This document shows positions 44,562 to 54,900 of a stretch of 64,000 nt of DNA, one piece after another. The notes under the pieces are model-generated. The model worked only from the letters and a program-made list of their open reading frames with translations. It had not been told where the DNA came from and searched no databases. The DNA comes from JAJTFA01 sp051715425 (GTDB lineage: Bacteria > Bacteroidota > Bacteroidia > UKL13-3): the NCBI GenBank assembly GCA_051715425.1, contig JBPXJS010000039.1, positions 151,918-215,917 on the forward strand. The letters are read 5' to 3'. The position numbers and the translations under genes were made by a program. Within the stretch, counting starts at the first letter, position 1. The number at the start of each line of letters is the position of its first letter.

Positions 44562-45560
44562 TTAAAACTGTTCTTTAATTTCCTTATACTTTTCTATAAG
44601 GATGATGAGGATACAACCGAATACAAAGGCAGAAATAGCTGATACCACCAATATTACAGACCTTACGGGGTAAGCTTTTTGCTCAGGCGGGTATGCATAA
44701 CCAACCACAAAAATTCCACTCAGTTCGCCTTTCATATCAATTTTGGTTTGCTCATAACGGAGCCTTAAGTCACTCAAGTGTTCCGATTCATTCTGAAGCA
44801 GTTCATCCAGCACCGTAAACTCTCCTGAATTTTCGGCCAACGCCTGCTTCTCTTTTTCATAACCACCTCTTCCGGCTACGCCAACTTCTGCTAATCCTTT
44901 AGCCTGCTCAGGTGCATTGTAAACCCCTTTGCTTCCCAGAAGGTGCATAGCTGTTTTTAATGAATCGATATAGGCCAGTTTGTTAAAGTATGCTTTGGAA
45001 ACAATTTCATGAGCCTGAGCGGCAACTCTTCCCTGTATTTCATGTTTAATCGTGTCAACCATGCCCATTATGCCATTGGCCAGATCGGCAGCATATTTCG
45101 GATCTTCATCCATTACTGCTACCTCAATGGAATTATAGTCTGTCCGTTTAATTTTAATATTTTTTACAAATTGCCTGATTACCACATCGTATTTGTCTTT
45201 TCTGTCCTGTGAAATGCGGTAATGATCAATGAGGTTGTATTTGTTAATGATGCGCCATTGTAAATCTGACGATTCCAGTAGTTGCAGGTATTGCTCCGTT
45301 TCTTCCTGCTCACCAAAGGATAAGGCATCCATTGCCCTTTCTCGTGACTTAAAGAACAAAGCTGAAGAAATGGAATTGACGGTGCTCGGGTAAAATGTGG
45401 CAACAGAGCGGTATTTGGGCTTAATAAAAAGTGGGCTGGAACCAATTACAGCAGCTATTACCGCAATAACTACAATAGCTGCAAGGTGTTTTTTCCACTT
45501 AAGTAAAAACCTGATGGTATCAACAAATTCAAATGAATAGGAATTTCGTTTTTTATTCAT
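44562..45560 (-). CDS. Wzz-like polysaccharide chain-length determinant
   Basis: 332 residues from the ATG at 45560 (MNKKRNSYSFEFVD); an ATG 51 bp upstream is possible but less typical. Membrane segments lie at about 25-45 (LAAIVVIAVIAAVIGSSPLF) and 300-320 (VILVVSAISAFVFGCILIIL), with a large periplasmic coiled-coil domain between, and the Pro-rich YPPEQKAYPVRS before the second one. No C-terminal tyrosine kinase is attached. It sits between the flippase and the O-antigen ligase. Confidence 0.85.
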   Translation of the reverse strand: MNKKRNSYSFEFVDTIRFLLKWKKHLAAIVVIAVIAAVIGSSPLFIKPKYRSVATFYPSTVNSISSALFFKSRERAMDALSFGEQEETEQYLQLLESSDLQWRIINKYNLIDHYRISQDRKDKYDVVIRQFVKNIKIKRTDYNSIEVAVMDEDPKYAADLANGIMGMVDTIKHEIQGRVAAQAHEIVSKAYFNKLAYIDSLKTAMHLLGSKGVYNAPEQAKGLAEVGVAGRGGYEKEKQALAENSGEFTVLDELLQNESEHLSDLRLRYEQTKIDMKGELSGIFVVGYAYPPEQKAYPVRSVILVVSAISAFVFGCILIILIEKYKEIKEQF

Positions 45561-45638
45561 GGGATAATTTAATTTCTGTAAAGGGGTTGAATGAATACCT
45601 GTTGCTGACAAAAATATAAAAAAATGTGGGTGGGAGGT

Positions 45639-47084
45639 TTAATTGTTTTTGGGTACACTCGTTACAAGCACTTTGAAGGCATTTAAATCAATAAGTTTAA
45701 GTAAAAACAGCAGCACTATCCAGCAAACAGATCCGGCAAAAAAAGCAGGTATCATACTTATCTGCAGCCAATAAAGTGTTCCAATAACCATTGCGGTTAC
45801 CAAGGTAAGAATAAGATATTTTAACAGATCGGAAAAGAGGAGGCCCGTATCTGTATATTTAAGGGCAAAGAGGGTGTTGCTTATAAAAATAAAGCCATGC
45901 GTGCCCAGGCCAATCCATGCACAGGCAAGCGCGCCATACCGAGGAACAAACAAGGTATTTAGAATAATATTGCATACAAGGGCAATACCGGCCAGTATAT
46001 TAAGAAGGCGAAGCTGATGAGAGGCCGTAAGTAAGGTGCCAAATACATACATTCCGCATAGCATCAGGTAACTAAGCATTTGCACGCCAAACACTTCAGC
46101 GGTATAACTATTTGCTTCGTTATATAGCAGTGTTATAAGAGGTAGTTTATAAAACCAACTGAATATGGATGCAAACAAACCTGTTGCCACAAGGGCAAGT
46201 AAGGCAAGGCGCAGTAAAGACTTTAACTGAGTTTTATTTAACAGATTGGCCGAAAGGGCAGGCAGCAACATGCCGCTGATAAGAACCGCCATCATATTTG
46301 CCGCTTCAAGAATGCGTCCGCCCGCAGCATAAATACCATTTTCAAGATCTCCGTTGGTATGCAATTTTTTTAGAAGCAGGTTATCGGCACGGGTATAACT
46401 CATCATTAATAAGGCAAGAATAGCAAATGGGATGGCCTGTTTAAACACAGGGTAAAGGGTAGATGGTTTCCATTGAATATGAATTCCGGAAAGATGTGGT
46501 TTAAGCACGGAGATACTGGCAATAAGCGCGGCAAAGTAACCAATTGTTTGTATCCCAATAAATACAGGAAAACTGGCGGGTAACCAGTTAAACCAAACCA
46601 TGGCTGCGCCCAATATCAGCATCATAAAACGATCGGTAACTGAAAGCCATGCATCTGTTTTGTATAGCTGAAGGCCGGAAATATGGCTTCTTAAAAAAGT
46701 AGATAAGAAGGCAAGCAGCTGATTAAAACAAAGCCAGAGGAGCAGCGCGAGTGTTGCTGAGCTAAACCCGTAACTCCAGCCGGCAATGGCGGTTACACCT
46801 ATATAAATAAAACCAAACAGGAGTTTTATACTCAGCAATGGAAAAAAAATGGCATGAATGGCTGAGGGGTTTTTAGCCAACGTAGAACTGACAAAGTTGT
46901 TTATTCCAAGATCGAGTATCACCGATAGGATTAAGGAGAATACAAACAGGTTTGCATAGTTACCATATGCCTCAAATCCAATTATATTCTGAAAACCCCG
47001 GTCGATGCCCAATATCCAGAGCGGCTTAATCAACAGATTAAGAGCCAGCAATAATATCAGGTTCGAGAGAAATTTTCTTTGCAT
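45639..47084 (-). CDS. polysaccharide flippase (Wzx/MATE-type)
   Basis: 481 residues with about fourteen predicted membrane segments, starting NLILLLALNLLIKPLWILG. It has the usual mid-protein AIPFAILALLMMSYTRADNLLL and the start-of-second-half loop LENGIYAAGGRILEAANMMAV. It would move lipid-linked oligosaccharide across the inner membrane. It is the first of three surface-polysaccharide genes on this strand. The start is 39 bp from the divergent GT9 gene's TTG. Confidence 0.87.
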   Translation of the reverse strand: MQRKFLSNLILLLALNLLIKPLWILGIDRGFQNIIGFEAYGNYANLFVFSLILSVILDLGINNFVSSTLAKNPSAIHAIFFPLLSIKLLFGFIYIGVTAIAGWSYGFSSATLALLLWLCFNQLLAFLSTFLRSHISGLQLYKTDAWLSVTDRFMMLILGAAMVWFNWLPASFPVFIGIQTIGYFAALIASISVLKPHLSGIHIQWKPSTLYPVFKQAIPFAILALLMMSYTRADNLLLKKLHTNGDLENGIYAAGGRILEAANMMAVLISGMLLPALSANLLNKTQLKSLLRLALLALVATGLFASIFSWFYKLPLITLLYNEANSYTAEVFGVQMLSYLMLCGMYVFGTLLTASHQLRLLNILAGIALVCNIILNTLFVPRYGALACAWIGLGTHGFIFISNTLFALKYTDTGLLFSDLLKYLILTLVTAMVIGTLYWLQISMIPAFFAGSVCWIVLLFLLKLIDLNAFKVLVTSVPKNN

Positions 47085-47123
47085 AACTATTCAGGTTGCT
47101 AATGTAAAACATTCCGAAACACT

Positions 47124-48182
47124 TTGTATCATTGTAAGGTGAATAGGCTTAAGTTGCTTAAAATAACATTACCGGAAAAAATCAACAACGCAATTTCTGT
47201 TTTGTTGAGTAAGCTCATAAACGGTAAAAAGGACCTGAAGGGTATAGGGGTAAAAAAAATACTATGTATTAAGACCGATGAAATAGGGGATTTGTGTTAT
47301 TCGCTCCATGTGTTTGAGATGCTAAAGCACCAATATCCGCAGGCTGAACTCACCTTAATTTGCAAGCCATACGCCATTACGCTTACTCATAATAATCCAT
47401 TTATTGATCATATAACCAGCAACTGGAATGATCTTACCGGCCGGTATGATTTAATAGTTGATTTAAGGGTAACACGCAGAAGTTTATTATATGCTGTAAT
47501 GCATTGGCCTCAAATAAGGCTCGACAGGGGAACCATCAGGTTAAAAAACAAAAGGAAAGGCAAACACCCGCATGAATCTGTAACAAACATGGAGATTGTG
47601 GCCCCCGTAATTGAAGATAATAACAAGAATACCATACCTAAATTATATAAGGGTGCCGAGGAAGCAAAAAAGGTAGAGCAATTTATTATTGATAACGGAA
47701 TAAAGAGGTTTGCCATTTTGCATCCCGGGGCAAGAAAAAAGCTAAGAAGGTGGGATAAATTTGCGGAACTGGCCAGTTGGTTAAAAAATGAAAAGGGGTT
47801 TGATATTGTTTTTACCGGAGACCATTATGAAAGAGAACTGGTAGCTTCTGTTCAACAACTCATTCCCTTTAAAACACACAGTATTGCCGGGGTATTTAAT
47901 CTGGCAGAACTGGCTGTATTGTGTTCGCAAGCCGCTGTTTATATTGGCAATGAAAGTGGCCCTCTGCATATTGCATCTGTGATGGGAACACCCAGTCTTG
48001 GACTATACGGACCGGGAGAACCTGAAATTTTTTATCCGTTAGGAAAAAAAACTGATTATATTCACTACGTTTTGGAGTGCAATCCATGCGATCAGAAAAC
48101 ATGTGTGCATCCTGACAACCCATGTATGAAAAGAATTCAACTAACAGAAGTAACAAATAAAATAGAAACCCTACTTATATGA
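47124..48182 (+). CDS. glycosyltransferase family 9 (heptosyltransferase-like)
   Basis: 352 residues from a TTG at 47124; a GTG at 47139 (347 residues) may be the real start. The first domain has KILCIKTDEIGDLCYSLHVFEML and the second IGNESGPLHIASVMGTPSLGLYGPGEPEIF with AILHPGARKKLRRWDKFAELA. It ends with a Cys-rich segment (CNPCDQKTCVHPDNPCMKRI), typical of the family. It probably adds a sugar to lipopolysaccharide core. fhs overlaps its stop (4 bp). Confidence 0.88.
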   Translation: MYHCKVNRLKLLKITLPEKINNAISVLLSKLINGKKDLKGIGVKKILCIKTDEIGDLCYSLHVFEMLKHQYPQAELTLICKPYAITLTHNNPFIDHITSNWNDLTGRYDLIVDLRVTRRSLLYAVMHWPQIRLDRGTIRLKNKRKGKHPHESVTNMEIVAPVIEDNNKNTIPKLYKGAEEAKKVEQFIIDNGIKRFAILHPGARKKLRRWDKFAELASWLKNEKGFDIVFTGDHYERELVASVQQLIPFKTHSIAGVFNLAELAVLCSQAAVYIGNESGPLHIASVMGTPSLGLYGPGEPEIFYPLGKKTDYIHYVLECNPCDQKTCVHPDNPCMKRIQLTEVTNKIETLLI

Positions 48183-49846
48183 AATCAGATATCGAAATCT
48201 CGCGTGAAGCAACATTAAAACCTATTCAGCAAATTGCAGATGCATTAAATATTTCTGCCGATTATTTAATTCCATATGGAAAAACCAAAGCCAAACTGGA
48301 ATTGAGTGTTTTAAACGAACAACAAATCAAAAAAAACAACCTGGTACTTGTTACTGCGCTTTCTCCAACAAAAGCTGGTGTTGGTAAAACGGTTACTACG
48401 GTAAGCGCAAGTTTGGGATTAAATAAAATAGGAAAAAAGTGTATTGCTGCATTGCGTGAGCCCTCGTTAGGTCCTGTGTTTGGAATGAAGGGTGGTGCAG
48501 CAGGAGGAGGGTATGCCCAGGTGTTGCCAATGGAAGATATTAACCTGCATTTTACAGGAGATTTTCACGCCATTACCACAGCCAATAATACCATTGCCGC
48601 ATTGCTTGATAATTATCAATACAATAACCTGAATAGTGATAAGGCACTGAAACAAATTACCTGGAAACGGGTGCTTGATGTAAACGACAGGAGCCTGCGT
48701 TTTGTAACTACCGGACTTGGCGGAAGAACAAACGGTATACCACAGGAAACGGGTTTTGATATTACACCGGCAAGCGAAATAATGGCGGCTCTATGTTTAA
48801 GTGAAAACTTTGATGATTTACAGCAACGTATTGAGCGCATTATTCTAGGATATAAAATGGATAACTCTCCTTTTACGGTTAAGGATTTAGGTGTAGGTGG
48901 AGCCATTACCATTTTGCTGAAGGATGCCATTATGCCAAATCTGGTGCAAACAACAGAAAACACACCAGCTATTATTCACGGTGGACCGTTTGCCAATATT
49001 GCTCACGGTTGCAACAGTGTTATTGCCACCAAAATGGCTTTAAGCTGTGCTGAATATGTAGTAACAGAATCGGGCTTTGGTAGCGATTTGGGTGCAGAAA
49101 AATTCCTTGATATAAAATGTCGTGTCTCCGGTTTGCAACCCAAGGCAACAGTTCTGGTAGCTACCACGCAGGCTTTAAAGATGCACGCAGGATTAGATGG
49201 TGATGATACCAAAAAGCCGAATATGGAAGGATTGAAAAAAGGCTTACCGAATCTGGAACGTCATATAGAAAACCTTCAGGGGTTTGGTCAGAGCCTCGTG
49301 GTATCGTTAAATAAATTTCATTTTGATGTGCAGGAAGAAATTGATTTTCTGCGCACCTGGTGTGAAGGTAAAGGTACTGCCTTTGCGGTAAATGAAGCAT
49401 TTGTAAAAGGAGGAGAAGGTGCCGTAGAGCTGGCTAATAAAATTGTTGAAATAGTAGAAAATAAACCATCAAAACCTATTCAGTTTACTTATGAATTAAG
49501 CGATTCTATAGAAACCAAAATAGAAAAGATTGCCACCAAAATATACCGTGCAGATAAGGTGGAGTTTGGCAGCAAATGCAAAACGGTGCTTGGCAGAATT
49601 AAGAAAAACAATTTAGCTAACCTGCCGGTTTGCATAGCAAAAACGCAGTATAGTTTTACTGATAATGCAGATATTTACGGAGCACCAACCGGGCACACCC
49701 TGCACGTGCAGGATCTGGTAATAAATACCGGAGCTGGTTTTATTGTTGCTGTTTGTGGCGATATTATGCGTATGCCTGGTTTACCAAAAGAGCCGGCAGC
49801 AAACGGAATGACTTTTAACAATGGAATTATCGAAGGACTTAGTTAA
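48179..49846 (+). CDS. fhs: formate-tetrahydrofolate ligase
   Basis: 555 residues. The P-loop is SPTKAGVGKTVTTVSASLG at about 64-82, and the family block FGMKGGAAGGGYAQVLPMED follows, with GDFHAITTANN and the substrate region ATTQALKMHAG. It makes 10-formyl-tetrahydrofolate from formate, THF and ATP for one-carbon metabolism. It overlaps the GT9 stop as ATGA. Confidence 0.96.
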   Translation: MKSDIEISREATLKPIQQIADALNISADYLIPYGKTKAKLELSVLNEQQIKKNNLVLVTALSPTKAGVGKTVTTVSASLGLNKIGKKCIAALREPSLGPVFGMKGGAAGGGYAQVLPMEDINLHFTGDFHAITTANNTIAALLDNYQYNNLNSDKALKQITWKRVLDVNDRSLRFVTTGLGGRTNGIPQETGFDITPASEIMAALCLSENFDDLQQRIERIILGYKMDNSPFTVKDLGVGGAITILLKDAIMPNLVQTTENTPAIIHGGPFANIAHGCNSVIATKMALSCAEYVVTESGFGSDLGAEKFLDIKCRVSGLQPKATVLVATTQALKMHAGLDGDDTKKPNMEGLKKGLPNLERHIENLQGFGQSLVVSLNKFHFDVQEEIDFLRTWCEGKGTAFAVNEAFVKGGEGAVELANKIVEIVENKPSKPIQFTYELSDSIETKIEKIATKIYRADKVEFGSKCKTVLGRIKKNNLANLPVCIAKTQYSFTDNADIYGAPTGHTLHVQDLVINTGAGFIVAVCGDIMRMPGLPKEPAANGMTFNNGIIEGLS

Positions 49847-49891
49847 TCTTAAAACACAGAAATTATTGTAAGTACATTTAAAGATTTGTAT

Positions 49892-50410
49892 ATGTTAATA
49901 CCTAAAAAAATAGAGGATGCGTTGAATGCTCACCTTACCCTGGAGATGGCAGCTATATATCATTATCTTGCTGTGGCATCATGGTGCGATAACAAGGGTT
50001 ATGAAGGATCTGCCGCTTTTTATTACAGACAAAGTGCAGAAGAGCAGCAACATTTCATGAAGTTTTTTAATTATATCAATCAGGTTGGAGGGCATGCCCA
50101 CGTACCTGAATTGAAAAAGCCTCAAACTGCATTTAAAACCATTCTCGAAACATGCGAAAAATCTCTTGTTGCTGAAAATAAGGTTACTCAATCTATTTAT
50201 AAACTCATTGAATTATCGCGCAAGGAAACGGATCATGCAACAGAAGCATTTCTTAAATTTTTTGTAGATGAGCAATTGGAAGAAGAGATGCAGTTTAACA
50301 GACTTATAGACAGAATTAAGCTGATTGGCGGTGGGCCTCAGGCTTTATATTATATTGATAAGGAGCTTGAAAAACTATCATCGGCACCGCAGGATACCGC
50401 AACCAAGTAA
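49892..50410 (+). CDS. ferritin
   Basis: 172 residues from the ATG at 49892 (MLIPKKIEDALNAHLT); a TTG two codons upstream is unlikely. The four-helix diiron protein has the ferroxidase residues in NAHLTLEMAAIYHYLAVASW and RQSAEEQQHFMKFFNY (a Glu from helix A and an E..H motif from helix B), with Glu/Gln later in FVDEQLEEEMQFNRLIDRI. It oxidises and stores iron. Fur-family control is plausible but no box was identified. Confidence 0.94.
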   Translation: MLIPKKIEDALNAHLTLEMAAIYHYLAVASWCDNKGYEGSAAFYYRQSAEEQQHFMKFFNYINQVGGHAHVPELKKPQTAFKTILETCEKSLVAENKVTQSIYKLIELSRKETDHATEAFLKFFVDEQLEEEMQFNRLIDRIKLIGGGPQALYYIDKELEKLSSAPQDTATK

Positions 50411-50452
50411 GCCGTGATGAGGCAGTTAAACAATGCTTAAGCATTTGATCCA

Positions 50453-51055
50453 ATGGGGTTAAAACGATTTTATATTAAGGGCCAGATAGAAGCCGGTTGT
50501 GATGAAGCAGGCAGGGGTTGCCTTGCCGGACCTGTGTTTGCTGCTGCTGTAATATTAAATGAAGCTAAACCAATAAAGGGGCTGGATGATTCCAAAAAGC
50601 TGAACGAAAGGCAGCGAAATGAATTGAGGCTGGAGATAGAAGAAAAAGCGTTGAGTTTTGGAGTGGCAAAGCTTAGTAATAAAGAGATAGATAAACACAA
50701 TATTCTCAAAGCATCTTTTATGGCCATGCATGCTGCACTTGATAAATTAACGGCCGAACCAGCACTGTTATTAATAGATGGCAACCGGTTTATTCCTTAT
50801 AAAAAAATTAAGCATGAGTGTATTGTGAAAGGAGATGGAAAGTACCAGAGCATTGCAGCGGCATCTATTCTGGCAAAAACGTATCGTGATGAATATATGC
50901 GTGAGCTTCACGAAAAATTCCCTCAATATGGATGGGATCATAATATGGGTTATCCAACGGTAGCACACAGGGCTTCCATAAAAGCTTTCGGGGTTACACC
51001 ATTTCACCGACTTTCTTTTACTTTACTAAACGATCAGCTTTCATTGCAATTTTAA
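50453..51055 (+). CDS. rnhB: ribonuclease HII
   Basis: 200 residues. The active-site motif is GCDEAGRGCLAGPVFAAAVI with D17 and E18; DDSKKLNERQR and KGDGKYQSIAAASILAKTYRDE (with the third acidic residue) follow, and HNMGYPT is near the C-terminus. It removes single ribonucleotides and RNA primers from RNA-DNA hybrids. Its stop overlaps the next gene's start as TAATG. Confidence 0.96.
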   Translation: MGLKRFYIKGQIEAGCDEAGRGCLAGPVFAAAVILNEAKPIKGLDDSKKLNERQRNELRLEIEEKALSFGVAKLSNKEIDKHNILKASFMAMHAALDKLTAEPALLLIDGNRFIPYKKIKHECIVKGDGKYQSIAAASILAKTYRDEYMRELHEKFPQYGWDHNMGYPTVAHRASIKAFGVTPFHRLSFTLLNDQLSLQF

Positions 51056-51672
51056 TGGTATTTACTTTTCATAATACGGTTGAATTAATAGGAATAACTG
51101 CTTTTGCTTTATCTGGAGCGGTATCGGCCATGCAAAAAAAACTTGATGTGTTTGGCATTTTAGTGCTCACATTTGTAACGGCAGTGGGCGGAGGAACTGT
51201 TCGTGATTTAATTATCGGCAGTTTACCAGTTGCCTGGATACAGGACCTGGAATTGATAACCGCCATGTTTATTGCCTATTTCATTGCTCTGTTTTTTAAT
51301 AAATATTTACGTTTGCTTACCCATACCATGTTTTGGCTCGATACCATCGGGTTGGCATTTTTCTGCATGGTTGCTATTGATAAGGGTATCGCTTATCACC
51401 TTCATCCGCTTATTTGTATTGCGCTTGGCACCATTACAGGCAGTTTTGGAGGCATCATACGTGATGTTTTGCTCAATGAAATTCCTTACGTATTTCGCAA
51501 AGATGTTTATGCATCAGCATGCATTGCAGGAGGAATTTTTTACTTTATACTTTTACGCTTTATGAGCGATCATAATTTAGCCAGCATCCTGGCAGGTAGC
51601 CTTATTATGGTTATCAGAATTGGAGCCCGTTATTTTAACTGGCAAATGCCTGATATTTATAAGAAACATTAG
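51055..51672 (+). CDS. trimeric intracellular cation (TRIC) channel family protein
   Basis: 205 residues, formerly UPF0126. Seven hydrophobic segments carry two repeated signatures, GAVSAMQKKLDVFGILVLTFVTAVGGGTVRDLI (split here: LDVFGILVLTF and VTAVGGGTVRDLIIG) and the second copy LGTITGSFGGIIRDVLLNEIP. The repeated GGxxRD pattern is the pore signature. It probably conducts potassium or other cations in the inner membrane. It follows rnhB with TAATG. Confidence 0.92.
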   Translation: MVFTFHNTVELIGITAFALSGAVSAMQKKLDVFGILVLTFVTAVGGGTVRDLIIGSLPVAWIQDLELITAMFIAYFIALFFNKYLRLLTHTMFWLDTIGLAFFCMVAIDKGIAYHLHPLICIALGTITGSFGGIIRDVLLNEIPYVFRKDVYASACIAGGIFYFILLRFMSDHNLASILAGSLIMVIRIGARYFNWQMPDIYKKH

Positions 51673-51970
51673 CATTATTTAAGGTGATACAGCTATTAAA
51701 TAGTTAATAAAAGCTGAAAATTAACTTAATTTCTAGCTATCATTTATATCTTATTGTGACTATCAGTAAGATATGAGGCACTTTTTGTTTTCTTAAGTTA
51801 TTGATGGTGAATTGTTTGTGTAGGAATTTGTTGATTTAGAATTAATTAAGAATTAGGATTCGTAATAATTTTAAGGGTTTTTTTTGATAACTACTTGTTT
51901 TACAAAATGTAATTCTTCAATTTAGATTACTCATCTACTCGAATATTTTATTACAAACCAACTATAGCTT
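51673..51970. other. AT-rich intergenic region before the giant gene
   Basis: 298 bp without a supported gene. It holds runs such as a T stretch near 51880 and a weak CAGCT/AGCTG pairing near 51689-51715. No clean TAnnTTTG box or terminator was found, though a promoter for the giant gene must lie here. Confidence 0.5.
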
Positions 51971-54900
51971 ATGAAAAAACAATTACTTCTACTCATTCTT
52001 TTTTGTGCATTAAAAATGAGTGCACAAAATGCTCCCGAATTAATCTACTACAAATTCAATTCTGCCGGAGCTACCGTGCAGAATGAAGCACTATCCCCTG
52101 TAGGTACAAATCCCACTCCGATTATTGGAACAGGATTGTCTGTTGGCTCTAATGGTCTTGCGGGTTCCGCGTTGACCGGAGTGGGGAATGTTGGTGCCAT
52201 GCTTAATACAGGTTGGATCACTAATCTGAATGGCAGTTTTACGATTGCCTTCTGGACAAAGGACATTGTTCCTAGTGCTACCTTATGGTATATTTTTGGT
52301 GATGCTGGTGCTGCAAGTTTCAGGTGTTTTACAAACGGTGTTGCGTTGGCCAATAATTGGTTAATTAGAGGTGGAGGATTACCTGACTTACTCTTTACCG
52401 GAGCGGCTACTGCTGCACCTAATATGTGCCATGCTGTTTACGATGCCCCGGCTGGCCAATTTCGGGCATATATAAATGGTGTACTGGTAAATACTGTTGT
52501 GGCGCCCACAACCAATGTTATGGCAGGCACAGGTTTTCAGGTTGGTGGTTATGCTACCAATAACACCCTAAATGGATTAATGGATGAGTTTAGGGTATAT
52601 AGCAGGGCGTTAAGCGCTGCAGAAGTATTGGCAACTTATTCCATGGAGCTTGGTAAGTTGGGAGGAAATAATGCAGGTGTTTCAGCAATTGATTCGCCTT
52701 CGGTTTTTAGTGCCGGATTAAAGAATATAAAAGCAACAATAAAAAATTATGGAACAAACCAGATTAATAATGTAACTGTTAACTGGTCAGTAAATGGAGT
52801 GGTACAAACACCGGTTAATCATAACTCTGTGTTAGATACATTAGGTGGTTCTCTTCCAAATTCTGTTCAGTTAACACTTGGCAATTTTAATTTCCTCAAT
52901 AATACCCGTTATACCATACATGCCTGGACTTCATTACCTAATGGGGTAACGGATACCGTTACCAATAACGACTCTGCTCAAAAGGTATTGAGATCTCCAT
53001 ACAACGGAAATTTTACTATTGGTGCAAGCAGCCCTGATTTTTTTACCATTACACAGGCTGCAAACGAGCTTAATGCCAATGGAGTAAATGGCCCTGTTAC
53101 ATTAACTCTTATAGATGATTTATATAGTAGGGCAACTGGTGAAAATTATCCGGCAACATTTATTAATCATCAGTTTCCAATAACCATTCAACCTTCCCCT
53201 ACATCAAACCCATTGCTTGTTGATAGTACTACATCAATTATAAACGTGGATGGGTCTAAATATTTTAGCATTGATGGAAGGCGCAATAGTGGTGACTATG
53301 GAAGAAATATCACGATCGAGAACAAGAGCCTCTCGACCACAGCAACGGTAGTCAGGTTTTTTAATGATGCAATTGGTGGAACACTAAGAAATTCTATTAT
53401 CAGGGGTGCCAACAATACAACTGCAACTACGTCAAATCCGAGTTGGTCCCTTGTACATATAGGAGGAACCAATAAGGCAAATCCTCAGGGTAATGATAGT
53501 ATTTCTATTTTTAATAACCTTATTGCCCGTTCGCAGGGACGAGCATTTTCACAGGGGGTTGTATCCGATGGTCAGTCAATAGCTGCTCAAAATAATAATA
53601 TCGATATAGACTCCAACTGGATTCAGGGTTTTAGTATTAACGGTGTACATATTACCACAACAGCTTCAACGTGGGGAAATGGAAGTAATTTCAGAATTCG
53701 TGGAAACAGCTTCTATGATACTTCGGTTACCACTTTAACTGTTGCAATGAACTGTATTAACTTTATTCCAAATCAGAGTGCAGGGTCAAACAATAACTTA
53801 ATTAGTGGTAATTATATAGGAGGCACCTCCGCATTTACAGGAAGTATTATTCCTACTGCAGGCCTTCCCCGCTGGGAGTTTAGCACTACGAATAATCTTG
53901 CTTTTACAGGAATTCAGATTACATCCGGAGCCGGTGCCGGAACTACGGTAAGCAATAATGTAATCAGGAATTTCAGGTTTACAAACCCTGCTGCAACAAC
54001 CGGATTTACGATGATCAATCATACACAAGGAACTGTTGCTATAAATAATAATATTATAGGTATGCAAACCGATACCAATAATATTACCTGTTTTGCAAAT
54101 ACGGCATTAAATGGTATCAGCACCACGTCTATCAATGATCAAACCATTAACGGAAATTCTATTTACTCTATAACAGCACGTGATGCAACCACCAATACAT
54201 CGCTGATTGTAAGAGGAATTCTTTCTCAAAGCAGTGTTGGAGCTGTACAGATCAATAACAACTCGATAGGTGGTTTTTCTGTACGGTCTGGAAACACCAG
54301 CACATCTACCAGTTCGTCTGTGATTGGCATTGCGGCTTCTCATACCAGCAGCACCATTCAGATTAATAATAATATTATTGGTGGCAGCGGGGTTAACGAT
54401 TCCATAGTAAATTATACGGCTGCTTTACACAGGATGGTAGGCATATTTGTATTAAATAGCGGAGTTTATAACGTGAGTGGTAACACCCTATCCAACTTTC
54501 ACAGCTATGCTAATTCAACCGGAACAACAACTTCTTCTAACCTGATTGGCATATCCATGCAGGCTACCGGAAATGGCCATATCGTAAATGATAACACCAT
54601 TACTAACCTTAATTTACAGTCAGCAGCTACCACTACCATGATTGGCATTGTATCTGCAAGTGGTGCAGCTACAATAAACAATAATACAGTTCATAGTTTA
54701 TACTCAAACAGTACTTATACAGGAACTGCAACTGGTGCCAGTATCAACGGGTTTTATATTGCAGGATCATCAATACACACCATAACTAATAATTCATTGT
54801 ATAATTTTGATAACAGAGCAGTAGTATCATCTCAGGTAAATGGAATTTATTATGGTTCAAACAACTCATCGGTTATCAGTAGCAACACCATCAGGAATTT

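Noticed and set aside
49699..49712. Perfect palindrome CCTGCACGTGCAGG
   Set aside because: It lies within the fhs coding region and follows conserved codons (HTLHVQDL), so it is probably chance. It does not match parS.
49886..49891. TTG start for ferritin two codons upstream of ATG
   Set aside because: The ATG at 49892 gives the family's normal start (MLIPKKIEDAL).
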